Shown piece by piece: positions 17,993 to 26,254 of a DNA stretch of 64,000 bases. This DNA is from Rickettsiella endosymbiont of Aleochara curtula. GTDB taxonomy: Bacteria > Pseudomonadota > Gammaproteobacteria > Diplorickettsiales > Diplorickettsiaceae. Within the stretch, counting starts at the first letter, position 1. Each line of letters begins with the position of its first letter. The notes under the pieces are model-generated. The model ran no database searches. It saw only the letters and a program-made list of their open reading frames with translations, and was not told where the DNA came from. The position numbers were made by a program, and so were the translations under genes. The stretch is from contig NZ_OZ034990.1 of assembly GCF_964030935.1 (NCBI RefSeq), positions 1,428,001 through 1,492,000 of the forward strand, given 5' to 3'.

Positions 17993-18484
17993 TTATGTCA
18001 AAAGATTTTGCTTTAAATCATCACAAAATATTGAAGAATTAAACTCATGATTTAATAACCATTTTTTAATTGATATTTCTTTTCCCAAATAACCGCCTAA
18101 ACTTCCTTGGGCGATAACACGGTGGCATGGGATTAATATCGGAAGAGGATTTGCTCGACAAGCATTCCCTATAGCTCGCGCACCCGTTTTTAATTGTTGG
18201 GCGAGGGATCCATAACTAACGGTTTTTTGTTTAGGCAATTTGCTTAATGTTTGCCATACCTTATTTTGAAAGGGTGTTCCTTGTAGCTGGTAGGGGATGT
18301 TAAATTGAAAACTTGGATCCTGGAAATACTGATTAAGCTGATTTACGATACTTTCTACAATTTCTTCATTAGGGTCAATTAACGCCCTATCATCATTCAA
18401 GAAATCAAGTCTGGTAATTAGTTGATCGATAGTGGAAATTCCTATCTTACCAATGGGAGTTTGGATGATAGCTTTATAAAACAT
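17993..18484 (-). CDS. ogt: Methylated-DNA--protein-cysteine S-methyltransferase
   Basis: Suicide DNA repair protein that moves the methyl group from O6-methylguanine to its own cysteine. The active site IPCHRVI carries C120. The helix-turn-helix segment ARAIGNACRANP and the preceding VSYGSLA motif are present. At 163 residues it is the short Ogt type, without the Ada regulatory domain. It stands alone on the minus strand. The candidate small RNA and its terminator lie downstream, and a family C palindrome lies upstream. Confidence 0.93.
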   Translation of the reverse strand: MFYKAIIQTPIGKIGISTIDQLITRLDFLNDDRALIDPNEEIVESIVNQLNQYFQDPSFQFNIPYQLQGTPFQNKVWQTLSKLPKQKTVSYGSLAQQLKTGARAIGNACRANPLPILIPCHRVIAQGSLGGYLGKEISIKKWLLNHEFNSSIFCDDLKQNLLT

Positions 18485-18540
18485 AAAACGGTTAAGTTAC
18501 TATACTCTTCTTTTGTTGCAGTTTGTAGCAAAGCATTTTT

Positions 18541-18638
18541 CGTCATTGCGAGCGCATAGCGCGCGGTCATCCATTGAAAAGCTTAATTTTTTCTGGATGG
18601 TCGCGGCCTCACGGGTGTTTCGGCCTCGCCATGACGGA
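18541..18638. repeat. Palindromic repeat family C, copy 1
   Basis: Inverted repeat with outer arms CGTCATTGCGAG and CTCGCCATGACGG and inner arms GCGGTCATCCA and TGGATGGTCGC. The same layout recurs at 36173-36263. Elements with a GTCATTGCGAG core are common between genes in several obligate intracellular bacteria (general knowledge). It lies between the divergent upstream end of ogt and the 3' end of rplS. Confidence 0.75.
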
Positions 18639-18672
18639 CCCATTAATTTTTGTACTGCACAAAGATTAGTGG

Positions 18673-19086
18673 CTATTCTAAAGGGTTGTTATCGCTAACA
18701 TCTTCTTTTGTTGGAATAGAAGTTTGCATAGCGGTTACTAGTTTTTCTTTAATACGTGCCGCTTTACCGCGAAGATTGCGTAAATGATACAGTTTTGCTT
18801 TTCGAACATCGCCACGTCTTTTAATTTCTATGCTTGCTGTTAAAGGACTATAAAGAGGGAAAACTCGTTCCACCCCTTCACCATGTGAGATCTTTCTTAC
18901 GGTAAAAGCAGAATTGAATCCACGATTACGTCGAGCAATAACAACCCCCTCAAAGGATTGTAATCGTTCACGTGTGCCTTCTTTAACCTTAATTTTAACT
19001 GCAACAGTATCTCCAGCACGAAAGTCAGGAATGTCCTTTTTTAATTGCATTTGTTCTTTTTCAATAATGTGTATGAGATTGCCCAT
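18673..19086 (-). CDS. rplS: 50S ribosomal protein L19
   Basis: Ribosomal protein at the 30S-50S interface. It carries the L19 signature [20 protein letters not shown] and continues with [11 protein letters not shown] and [14 protein letters not shown]. The ATG at 19086 is chosen over the one at 19098: GGAG lies 6 nt before it and the protein then begins [13 protein letters not shown], aligning with E. coli MSNIIKQLEQEQM. A C-terminal tail of about 20 residues after RIKEKL goes beyond the usual 115 residues. It is the last gene of the rpsP-rimM-trmD-rplS operon. Confidence 0.97.
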   Translation of the reverse strand: MGNLIHIIEKEQMQLKKDIPDFRAGDTVAVKIKVKEGTRERLQSFEGVVIARRNRGFNSAFTVRKISHGEGVERVFPLYSPLTASIEIKRRGDVRKAKLYHLRNLRGKAARIKEKLVTAMQTSIPTKEDVSDNNPLE

Positions 19087-19101
19087 CACTAACTCCAAAT
19101 T

Positions 19102-19848
19102 TTATTCGCTATTCTCACGGATGAATTCGGCTAATAATACCTGCTCTTGCTGGCTAAGTATATGCTTTTTTAATAAATCTGGTCGGCGTTCCCAGGTTCG
19201 TCCCAAAGCTTGTTTTAAACGCCAACGAGCGATGGCGGTGTGGTCTCCCTGTAGCAAAACATCGGGAACAGTTTGCCCATCTATCTGTGCAGGGCGTGTA
19301 TAGTGCGGATAGTCTAATAGAGTCGAGCTAAAGGAATCTTGCGAAGCAGATTCCAGATGACCTAATGCACCTGGTTGTAGGCGGACTATAGCATCAATAA
19401 GGCACATCGCGGCTAGCTCTCCGCCACTCAAAATAAAATCCCCTATAGACCATTCCTCGTCGACTTCACTGTTTATTAGGCGTTGATCAATGCCTTCATA
19501 ACGACCCGCGACTAAAATAAGTCCTTTACGTTGACTTAATTCTTGAGCCGCAACTTGATCGAACCCTTTCCCTTGAGGTGATAAACAGCTGACCAGTGGA
19601 GTCGTATGTAAGGTTTGTTGGCGCGACTTAGCCATCTTAATTGCGGCTAATAGCGGCTCAAACTTCATTACCATCCCGGGCCCGCCTCCGTAAGGGCGGT
19701 CATCAACAGTATTATGTTTATCTACCGTAAAATCCCGAGGGTTCAAATAGGATATTTTTATCAGGCCTTTTTTTTGTGCGCGCCCAGGTATACTCAAATT
19801 TAAAGGAGTAAACATTTCAGGAAATAGGCTAATAATTTGAATATCCAT
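19102..19848 (-). CDS. trmD: tRNA (guanine-37-N1)-methyltransferase
   Basis: SPOUT-class enzyme making m1G37 in tRNAs reading CNN codons, which prevents +1 frameshifts. Visible motifs are DDRPYGGGPGMVMK, the SAM-binding trefoil-knot segment AGRYEGIDQRL and EWSIGDFILSGGELA. Length 248 matches the family (255 in E. coli). It overlaps the end of rimM by one base (ATG/TGA type coupling), with rplS 15 nt after its stop. Confidence 0.97.
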   Translation of the reverse strand: MDIQIISLFPEMFTPLNLSIPGRAQKKGLIKISYLNPRDFTVDKHNTVDDRPYGGGPGMVMKFEPLLAAIKMAKSRQQTLHTTPLVSCLSPQGKGFDQVAAQELSQRKGLILVAGRYEGIDQRLINSEVDEEWSIGDFILSGGELAAMCLIDAIVRLQPGALGHLESASQDSFSSTLLDYPHYTRPAQIDGQTVPDVLLQGDHTAIARWRLKQALGRTWERRPDLLKKHILSQQEQVLLAEFIRENSE

Positions 19849-20363
19849 TAAAATTCAGCATCCCAATCGACAATCATAGTTTTATTCTCTAAATCGATAG
19901 ACTTAATGGTTTGATCTAATAAAAAGGGAATTAAATGCCTTTTTGTATCAGTGATCACCAATACATCGTTAGCACCCGTCGCAAAGACAGCTTGGATTAC
20001 ACCAAGATAAATGTTTTTACAGGTATAGACTTTTAAGCCCTCTAAATCTGTCCAGTAATACTCACGCGCTGTTAAAGGAAAGAATTTTTCTCGGTCAACA
20101 TAGATTTTATAATTTGTATAAAAACACGCCGATTCAGGCGCTGTGCAGTTTGCAAGTAGCGCTAATATCTGTTGACCGTGAAGACGGCAATCTATTATTT
20201 CAATTAGAATAGGTGGGGAAGAGGATTTATTAGGTGCTTCTAAATACCAGGGTCGGTAATCGATAATATTACTGACAGGTTCTGTATATGAATTAATTTT
20301 AACCCAACCTTTGACACCGTAAGGTTTTCCTATCGTGCCTACTAAGACCTTTTTTTTTGCCAT
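19848..20363 (-). CDS. rimM: 16S rRNA processing protein RimM
   Basis: Ribosome maturation factor that binds S19 and helps fold the 30S head. The N-terminal beta-barrel starts with LVGTIGKPYGVKGWVKI. The PRC-barrel begins near FFPLTAREYYWTDLEGLKV and ends with the conserved LIPF and MIVDWD. Length 171 fits. Second gene of the rpsP operon, 79 nt after rpsP and overlapping trmD by one base. Confidence 0.96.
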   Translation of the reverse strand: MAKKKVLVGTIGKPYGVKGWVKINSYTEPVSNIIDYRPWYLEAPNKSSSPPILIEIIDCRLHGQQILALLANCTAPESACFYTNYKIYVDREKFFPLTAREYYWTDLEGLKVYTCKNIYLGVIQAVFATGANDVLVITDTKRHLIPFLLDQTIKSIDLENKTMIVDWDAEF

Positions 20364-20442
20364 CTTTACCTCTTTAACTCGAATTGCAGCGGTATTTATT
20401 AAGCGTCTAAATGTAGAGAGGTGGTCTTAGTAAGCTTTTGTA

Positions 20443-20730
20443 TTAAGCGGCTATCGCCTGGTCGTCATTTTTCTTAGAGTCATTAGCTTCATTTTTAGCT
20501 TTTTTCAGGAGACTTCGGACTTGCGCTGAAGTTTGAGCTCCTTGGGATAACCAATAATTTACCCTATCTTCTGCAATCTTTAACGCTACTTCTTTACCTG
20601 TAGCAACCGGATTATAAAAGCCCAAACGCTCAATATAGCGTCCGTCACGCGGTTTCCGGCTATCTGTTACAACAATGTGGTAGAAGGGGCGTTCGGTGCG
20701 GCCGCCTCGTGCTAAACGAATGGTAACCAT
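20443..20730 (-). CDS. rpsP: 30S ribosomal protein S16
   Basis: Small-subunit protein. The start [20 protein letters not shown] and the segment [13 protein letters not shown] are diagnostic, and the C-terminus is the usual charged tail. Length 95 (82 in E. coli, with a short extension). It is the first gene of the rpsP-rimM-trmD-rplS operon and has a good ribosome site (AGAGGAAG) before the ATG. ffh lies upstream on the same strand, 159 nt away, so a separate promoter is likely. Confidence 0.97.
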   Translation of the reverse strand: MVTIRLARGGRTERPFYHIVVTDSRKPRDGRYIERLGFYNPVATGKEVALKIAEDRVNYWLSQGAQTSAQVRSLLKKAKNEANDSKKNDDQAIAA

Positions 20731-20889
20731 GGAATAAGTCTTCCTCTCTATTTGTACTATTTAAACGCTCAATTGAGTGAGCTTGCGTTAATAGTTAATG
20801 TTTAACATAAGCTTGCTAGATTGAAACCTGCCCGGATTCTACGCAAATTTTACTAATTTGGGAAGGGCTTTCCTTAGGCTTTATAGACC

Positions 20890-22245
20890 TTATCGCGGGT
20901 AGTGGTTCTGTAGCCCTTGTAACAGTCTGCTCATGGAGCCAGGTTTGGAGAAGCGCTTCATCATTTTTTGCATTTGATTGAATTGTTTTAGGAGTCGGTT
21001 AACATCTTGGATTTGGCTGCCAGAACCATCAGCAATACGGCGTTTTCGGGACCCTTGAATGATGTCTGGAAAAAGCCGTTCTTTTTTGGTCATAGATCGG
21101 ATAATAGCTTGCATTTGAGAAGTCAATTTTTTATTGAGCGTATTTTTAGCGCTAGCCAATAAAGCCGCATTGTTGCTGTCAGGGAGTTTACCTAAGAGCT
21201 GCTCCATCCCTCCCATATTGTCCATTTGTATAAGCTGATTTAAAAAATCTTCTAGATCAAATTTTTTGCCTTTTTGCAGTTTTTGATTGAGTTTTTGGAT
21301 TGCTTTTTGATCGGTGTGACGTTGCACTTCTTCAACTAATGAAAGAACATCACCCATGCCGAGTATGCGCGAAGCAATTCTATCGGGATAAAAAGGTTCA
21401 AGCGCCGTTACTTTTTCGCCGGAGCCGATAAATTTAATCGGTTTACCTAAAGTAAATTTTACTGATAACGCGGCGCCTCCGCGCGCATCACCATCCATTT
21501 TACTCAGGATAATCCCAGTAAGAGGGATAGCTTCATCAAAGCCCTTTGCTGTTTTTACAGCGTCTTGACCCATCATGCTATCGAGTACGAATAAAGTTTC
21601 TATGGGGTTACTGATCGCGTGGATAGTACGCGCCTCATCCATCATCGCGCTATCAATATGTAAACGACCGGCTGTATCGATAATAACAACATCTATCCCT
21701 TTATTTCGGGCAGCTTGCATAGCAGTTTGAACAATAAAAGTAGGTGTTTGTGCGTCGTTACTAGCATGAAATACTACACCGATACTTTCGGCCAAGTTTT
21801 CCAGTTGTAAAATAGCGGCAGGGCGATGAATGTCGGTACTTGTGACCAAAACCGATTTATTTTTATGTTCTTTTAGCCAATAAGCTAATTTTGCAACCGT
21901 AGTTGTTTTTCCTGAACCCTGTAAGCCTGCTAGCATAATTATGGCTGGCGTTTGTGTGGAAAGATTTAATTCGGCAAGATTTTCACCCATTATGCTCGTT
22001 AAGGTATCACTCACGATTTTTATAAAAGCTTGACCAGGCGCTAAGCTTTCTGTGACTTTTTGACCAATGGCGCCCTGACGCACTTGTTCGATAATTGTTT
22101 TGACAACGGGATAAGCAACATCCGCCTCAATCAAAGCTTTTTTTACTTCACGTAGACTTTCCTTAATATTGTGTTCGCTTAAGCGACCTTGGCCACGAAT
22201 ATTTTTAAAAGATTGTTTTAAACGAGCGGTTAAATTGTCAAACAT
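20890..22245 (-). CDS. ffh: Signal recognition particle protein Ffh
   Basis: SRP54 GTPase that binds 4.5S RNA and signal sequences and targets ribosomes to FtsY at the membrane. N domain residues 1-85, then the G domain with the P-loop GLQGSGKTTTVAKLA, DIHRPAAILQL, DTAGRLHID and SKMDGDARGGAALS. The methionine-rich M domain (about 300-451) has the RNA-binding RIADGSGSQIQDVNRLLKQF. Length 451 matches (453 in E. coli). It is divergent from the truncated ypjD, an arrangement found across gammaproteobacteria. Confidence 0.97.
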   Translation of the reverse strand: MFDNLTARLKQSFKNIRGQGRLSEHNIKESLREVKKALIEADVAYPVVKTIIEQVRQGAIGQKVTESLAPGQAFIKIVSDTLTSIMGENLAELNLSTQTPAIIMLAGLQGSGKTTTVAKLAYWLKEHKNKSVLVTSTDIHRPAAILQLENLAESIGVVFHASNDAQTPTFIVQTAMQAARNKGIDVVIIDTAGRLHIDSAMMDEARTIHAISNPIETLFVLDSMMGQDAVKTAKGFDEAIPLTGIILSKMDGDARGGAALSVKFTLGKPIKFIGSGEKVTALEPFYPDRIASRILGMGDVLSLVEEVQRHTDQKAIQKLNQKLQKGKKFDLEDFLNQLIQMDNMGGMEQLLGKLPDSNNAALLASAKNTLNKKLTSQMQAIIRSMTKKERLFPDIIQGSRKRRIADGSGSQIQDVNRLLKQFNQMQKMMKRFSKPGSMSRLLQGLQNHYPR

Positions 22246-22397
22246 GATTTTATAGTGATCCTGGATTTATCATAATTTTTAATGGGACTAAGTCTACACA
22301 TAGTGGAAAAGCCCAAGTTTATAAAAAGCGACATGATGAATGACCCGAAAAATTCTGTTATTGTATCAGGTAAGCTGAGGAGTAAGCGAATCTCACT

Positions 22398-22835
22398 ATG
22401 GTGCCCTATGCTGATTTTATTCATATTTTTCTTTCGACTCTAGCACTAATTGTGTTAGCCAGTGCGGCACTCCAAGCATTGCTATTAGCTGGTCAGGAAT
22501 GGATGCTTAAGCATAAACAAGCTATCGGGTTTATTCAATATTTTCCTCCTTTAGAAGTGATGGAAGTCTATCTATTTAAACTGATTTCTATTGCTATCGT
22601 TTTACTGACATTGATTTTGACAACCAGCTTGATTTTATTTCATCCGGTTTTTGAGCAGCGATTATGGAGAAAGATACTTTTATCGCTGCTAGCCTGGGGA
22701 GTGCTGTTAATGTTATTAATCGGGAGAAGCTATTTTGGTTGGCGGGGGAAAATTGCGATAAGCTGGACGTTAATTGGCGCTAGTTTAGTTGGAGTAGTTT
22801 ATTTAGGGGCGATTTCTTTCATGCCTAATCTTTAA
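22398..22835 (+). pseudogene. ypjD: Truncated YpjD/CcsA-like membrane protein
   Basis: A 145-residue membrane protein with four hydrophobic segments. It corresponds to the C-terminal half of the inner membrane protein YpjD (cytochrome c assembly/CcsA-like, usually about 265 residues). FPPLEVMEVYLFKL and IGRSYFGWRGKIAISWTL match the conserved PLE and WGR-x-x-GWRGR regions. The histidine usual in the last motif is replaced by S-Y. Only about 150 bp separate it from ffh, with an in-frame stop at 22383, so the N-terminal half has been lost rather than overlooked. The position between ffh and corB is the conserved one. It could still be made as a shortened protein, but no well-placed ribosome site is seen (AGGAG is about 15 nt from the ATG). 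Confidence 0.65.
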
Positions 22836-22853
22836 AGGATGAGACCTTAGCGC

Positions 22854-24128
22854 ATGCATTATTCATTTGCATTTCTAGTTGGTTTACTAGTTTTCTTATT
22901 ACTAGCAGCTGTGTTTTTTTCATTGGCAGAAGCTGCCATGTTATCTATAAATAGGTATCGATTACGTCATTTAGTGAGGCAGCATAACCTTCTCGCTAAA
23001 CGTGTACAGGACCTATTAAAAAGACCTGACCGTTTGTTGGGGGTTATCCTTTTATGCGGAACTTTTGCTGACATCCTGGCTTCGGCAGTAGTTACGTTGC
23101 TTGCACTGCACTACTTTTCGGCATCAGGTGTTTTTTTAGCAACTTTAGTACTTACTTTTGTAGTGTTAATTTTTTGTGAAGTAGCACCAAAAACTTTGGC
23201 GACTTTATACCCTCAGCCGATTGCATTATTTGCGGTATGGCCGCTAATTATTTTGCAGCATATTTTATACCCGTTAATTTGGCTAACAAATCTAATGGCG
23301 AATTCTACCTTACGTTTATTAGGTATAAAAAATCCAAAATTAAAGCCTGAACAATTATCACGCGATGAATTAGTAAGTTTACTGCGCGAAGGTACAGGGC
23401 ATATGCCTAATGATTATAAAAATATGTTACTCAAGGTATTAGAACTGGGTAAAGTGACAGTAGAAGATATTATGATTCCAAGACAGGAAATTATTGGTAT
23501 CGATATTAATCAGCCTTGGGACGTCATTTTAAAACAATTAATTAAGAGTGAATATACACGCTTACCGATTTATCGCGGTTCGCTTGACGAAATAATAGGA
23601 GTTTTACATTTTCGAAAAGTTTTAAATAGCTTAAGTCAGCAACAATTAAGTAAAGAGGTATTAATCGAAGCGGCAGAAGAGGTTCATTTTATACCTGAAG
23701 CTACGGCATTAAATAGTCAATTGCTAAATTTTCGGCGCGAGAAACATCGTATTGGTTTAGTTGTCAATGAATATGGTGAAATTCAGGGTCTTATTACCTT
23801 AGAAGACATATTGGAAGAGATTGTTGGTGAATTTACTACTGATATGGCATTAATGCGTCGCGCTGTTTCATTACAAGCAGATGGCAGTTATTTGGTGGAT
23901 GGAGGAATTGCATTACGAGATTTAAATCGTCAATTAAATTTAAACCTACCTTTGCGGGGTCCTAAAACCTTAAGTGGATTCATTATTGAGACTCTTGAAG
24001 TTATTCCAAAAGTTGGCACGGTGTTTCAGTTTGAAAATAAAACTATGGAAGTAATTTTGATTAAAGATAATATGATTAAAACCGTTAAGATTTTTCCAAA
24101 TCGTTCTACTTTATCTGAAAATATATAA
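22854..24128 (+). CDS. corB: CorB/YfjD-type transporter with CBS domains
   Basis: HlyC/CorC family membrane protein linked to magnesium/cobalt transport or resistance. An N-terminal DUF21 domain (about residues 1-190) has three to four membrane segments. Two CBS domains follow, the first starting at DIMIPRQEIIGIDI and the second containing GLVVNEYGEIQGLITLEDILEE. The CorC_HlyC domain forms the C-terminus (GSYLVDGGIALRDLN onward). Length 424 matches YfjD/CorB. It begins 18 nt after the ypjD remnant and is probably co-transcribed with it. Confidence 0.92.
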   Translation: MHYSFAFLVGLLVFLLLAAVFFSLAEAAMLSINRYRLRHLVRQHNLLAKRVQDLLKRPDRLLGVILLCGTFADILASAVVTLLALHYFSASGVFLATLVLTFVVLIFCEVAPKTLATLYPQPIALFAVWPLIILQHILYPLIWLTNLMANSTLRLLGIKNPKLKPEQLSRDELVSLLREGTGHMPNDYKNMLLKVLELGKVTVEDIMIPRQEIIGIDINQPWDVILKQLIKSEYTRLPIYRGSLDEIIGVLHFRKVLNSLSQQQLSKEVLIEAAEEVHFIPEATALNSQLLNFRREKHRIGLVVNEYGEIQGLITLEDILEEIVGEFTTDMALMRRAVSLQADGSYLVDGGIALRDLNRQLNLNLPLRGPKTLSGFIIETLEVIPKVGTVFQFENKTMEVILIKDNMIKTVKIFPNRSTLSENI

Positions 24129-24225
24129 TTAGATTTTCTATTAAATTTATTTTTTTGAAAAAAAATAAATAGTTGATATAATTACTTAGGATATTTTAAT
24201 TGAATTAATTTTAGAAGGTTATCAA

Positions 24226-24525
24226 ATGATGCGAAGAGTTACAGGGATATGTGCTAGTTATTGTACAAGAAATTCTCCATTAGATTTGGTGAAGAAAGAC
24301 TTATATTGGCAAAAAATGAAAGGATTAGGATCAACCACATTCACTTCAACTTCTTTTGATAATAAGGAAGAGTCTTTATCAGATATGAACCAGGGATGTT
24401 TACCAGGAAATCAAGATAACTCAGGAAAAAATTTAAATTTTTTCTTAAAAAATTTTCCCAAAACAACTACAACGGAAAACTCTATAGAAAATTTCATATC
24501 TAAATCGCCCACACCTACCAAATAA
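24226..24525 (+). CDS. Small hypothetical protein, polar and Ser/Thr/Asn-rich
   Basis: 99 residues with no membrane segment and no recognised domain. The middle and end are polar, with Thr/Ser/Asn clusters, a TTTTE run and a C-terminal KSPTPTK. A ribosome site, AGAAGG, lies 6-9 nt before the tandem ATGATG, which supports translation. The gene is bounded by AT-only sequence upstream and a family A repeat 24 nt after its stop. Orphan accessory protein; an effector role would be speculation. Confidence 0.5.
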   Translation: MMRRVTGICASYCTRNSPLDLVKKDLYWQKMKGLGSTTFTSTSFDNKEESLSDMNQGCLPGNQDNSGKNLNFFLKNFPKTTTTENSIENFISKSPTPTK

Positions 24526-24548
24526 TTCTTTTTCGAATTTTTGAAAAA

Positions 24549-24674
24549 TATACTCACAGCAATGGGATTTTTGGCAAGACGCCGCGAGAATGAAGCAACC
24601 TTCGTTTATTCAAGATACATGAGGATTGCGAATTGAGTGACAACACAGCCAAAAATTCAAATGCGAAGAGTTAT
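24549..24674 (+). repeat. Palindromic repeat family A, complete copy
   Basis: About 126 bp, opening with TACTCACAGCAATGGGATTT, with the cores ATGAAGCAACC and CATGAGGATTGCGAATTGAG, and closing with AAAAATTCAAATGCGAAGAG. It ends two to three bases before the stop codon of the convergent outer membrane protein gene, which itself carries another copy in inverted orientation. Confidence 0.85.
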
Positions 24675-24675
24675 G

Positions 24676-25425
24676 TTAAAATAGATAACGTATTCCTACA
24701 CCTACGGCATTAGAGCTCAAGTTACCGGCTCCAAATAATCCCCAAGCACCACAGCGATGATGTGCTCTGACCACAAACTGCAAATCGGGGTGACTAGGTA
24801 CTGCAAAAGTCGCTTCTACGACTAGAAAATTCAATAATCTCTTGGCATTATTATTGGATGAATCGTGCTCTTCGCGTAGAGGAATGCTGGTTACATAAGA
24901 GAGTCCATCTCCGATGGCGAAAGTCGTCGTGACGTAATGATCCCAAGGAAAAGTTTTCCAGCGAAAATTTAAGTAAGGGTCAAACTCATAAATGAGACCG
25001 TTTGGATCACGTCGCTGCGTTATATTTCCCGCGACTTCGATAGTACTGACCAAAGGACGAAAAAAACGGCGTAATGGGTTAGTTGGATCTAATTCATAGG
25101 ACAAATCGATAGAGTTCATGGTCCCGTATTTAAATTTAACATCTTGGGCGGTTAGCACCGGTCCAATATTACTATTAGTCATCCAACTATGGTAGAACAG
25201 GATCCCCCAGCGCTTATCAGGCGCAGCCATACTCTTCGCATTTGAATTTTGGTCTGTGTTGCCGTTCAACTTGCAATCCTCATGTATGTTAATTAACGAA
25301 GGTTGCTTCGTTTTCGCGGCGCCTTGACCAAAATCCAATTGCTGTGAGACTATATTTTTAGCAGGTTCTGCTAATAAAGGGGTAGTGGACAGGCATAATA
25401 GTAAAGCCAAAAAATATCTATGCAT
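24676..25425 (-). CDS. Outer membrane beta-barrel protein with an in-frame repeat insertion
   Basis: 249 residues. Residues 1-20 are a signal peptide (LLLCLSTTPLLAEPA). The mature part has alternating polar/apolar strands and ends in GVGIRYLF: a terminal phenylalanine typical of beta-barrels recognised by BamA. The segment RAHHRCGAWGLFGAG before the last strand recalls bacterial acyloxyacyl hydrolase/PagL-like proteins, a weak match made from memory. Residues about 25-66 are encoded entirely by an inverted copy of dispersed repeat A (126 nt, 42 codons). The repeat therefore adds a 42-residue spacer just after the signal peptide without breaking the frame. A second copy of the repeat abuts the stop codon. 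Confidence 0.7.
   Translation of the reverse strand: MHRYFLALLLCLSTTPLLAEPAKNIVSQQLDFGQGAAKTKQPSLINIHEDCKLNGNTDQNSNAKSMAAPDKRWGILFYHSWMTNSNIGPVLTAQDVKFKYGTMNSIDLSYELDPTNPLRRFFRPLVSTIEVAGNITQRRDPNGLIYEFDPYLNFRWKTFPWDHYVTTTFAIGDGLSYVTSIPLREEHDSSNNNAKRLLNFLVVEATFAVPSHPDLQFVVRAHHRCGAWGLFGAGNLSSNAVGVGIRYLF
25229..25354 (-). repeat. Palindromic repeat family A, copy inside a coding sequence
   Basis: Runs from ATACTCTTCGCATTTGAATT to CAATTGCTGTGAGACTATA and matches the intergenic copy at 47773-47902 along its whole length, including CTCATGTATGTT and GCGGCGCCTTG. It lies in the outer membrane protein gene, is 126 nt (divisible by three) and is read without stops. This parallels the palindromic elements found inside Rickettsia genes. 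Confidence 0.85.
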
Positions 25426-25516
25426 AAATTTATTATTATTATTTTTATATTGCGCAATATTATAAGGGAGGCAGGGCGGTAATTCAACAAAAGGCCCATT
25501 AATAAGAGGGTTAGAC

Positions 25517-26254
25517 TTAAGGCAAGTTTATCCAAATAAGGCTCAGCATCCGACCTGTTATATGGTCTCTGCGGTAAGAGAAAAAACGCAGCTTATCGGA
25601 AAAAGTACAGTAGTCACCTCCATAGATGGAGCTTATCCCTCGCTTATTTAAGCGTTGCTTAGCCAACTCATATAGATTTGCCTGCCATAGGTTGTTCTCT
25701 ATAGGCTGAAAAGCGCTTTCAGCAGCCCTATCTTTGGTTAAGAAAGACTGAAAAACCTCTTTTCCGACTATAAATGCTTGAGGGCCGATAGCAGGGCCTA
25801 ACCAAACTAATATATCGCTTGGGGGCAGAGCGAGTGCATCGATAGTAGTTTCGATAATGCCGTTACTTAAGCCTTTCCAACCGGCATGTATGGCGGCAAC
25901 ACAGTAACTACTGGAGCTGCAAACTAATAAAGGTAAGCAATCGGCGGTTTGTACGGCGCAAACGGTTTGAGTTGTTTTTGAATAAATAGCATCAGCCGCA
26001 AGACTAGAAGGGGGATGATCAGCTGAAATAGCAGTGTTCCCGTGTACTTGTTCTAACCAGGTAATGGGTTTTTTTAAGTGTAAGTTTTTTTTTAGTAATT
26101 GGCGGTTTTTAGATACATCGTCCTGATTATCACCTACGTGCGTGGCGAGATTTAAACTGTTATAGGAAGCATGACTAAAGCCGCCGGTTCTTGTCGTTGC
26201 GTAGGCCTTGATCCAATGTGGAGCTGGCCATTCAGGAGTGATCAAATCAAGCAT
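25517..26254 (-). CDS. pgeF: YfiH/PgeF family purine nucleoside phosphorylase or peptidoglycan-editing factor
   Basis: Copper/zinc-dependent LACC1-type protein. Homologues were first called polyphenol oxidases, act on purine nucleosides, and in E. coli remove wrongly made serine-containing UDP-muramoyl precursors. The conserved metal and active-site segments are LEQVHGN, VQTADCLPLL and AAIHAGWKGL, and the C-terminus has FFSYRRDHITGRM. Length 245 (243 in E. coli). Its start overlaps the end of rluD by 8 nt, the standard rluD-pgeF arrangement. Confidence 0.93.
   Translation of the reverse strand: MLDLITPEWPAPHWIKAYATTRTGGFSHASYNSLNLATHVGDNQDDVSKNRQLLKKNLHLKKPITWLEQVHGNTAISADHPPSSLAADAIYSKTTQTVCAVQTADCLPLLVCSSSSYCVAAIHAGWKGLSNGIIETTIDALALPPSDILVWLGPAIGPQAFIVGKEVFQSFLTKDRAAESAFQPIENNLWQANLYELAKQRLNKRGISSIYGGDYCTFSDKLRFFSYRRDHITGRMLSLIWINLP

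Noticed and set aside
22230-22424. Minus-strand frame covering the ffh start
   Set aside because: It overlaps the 5' end of ffh in another frame and has no ribosome site.
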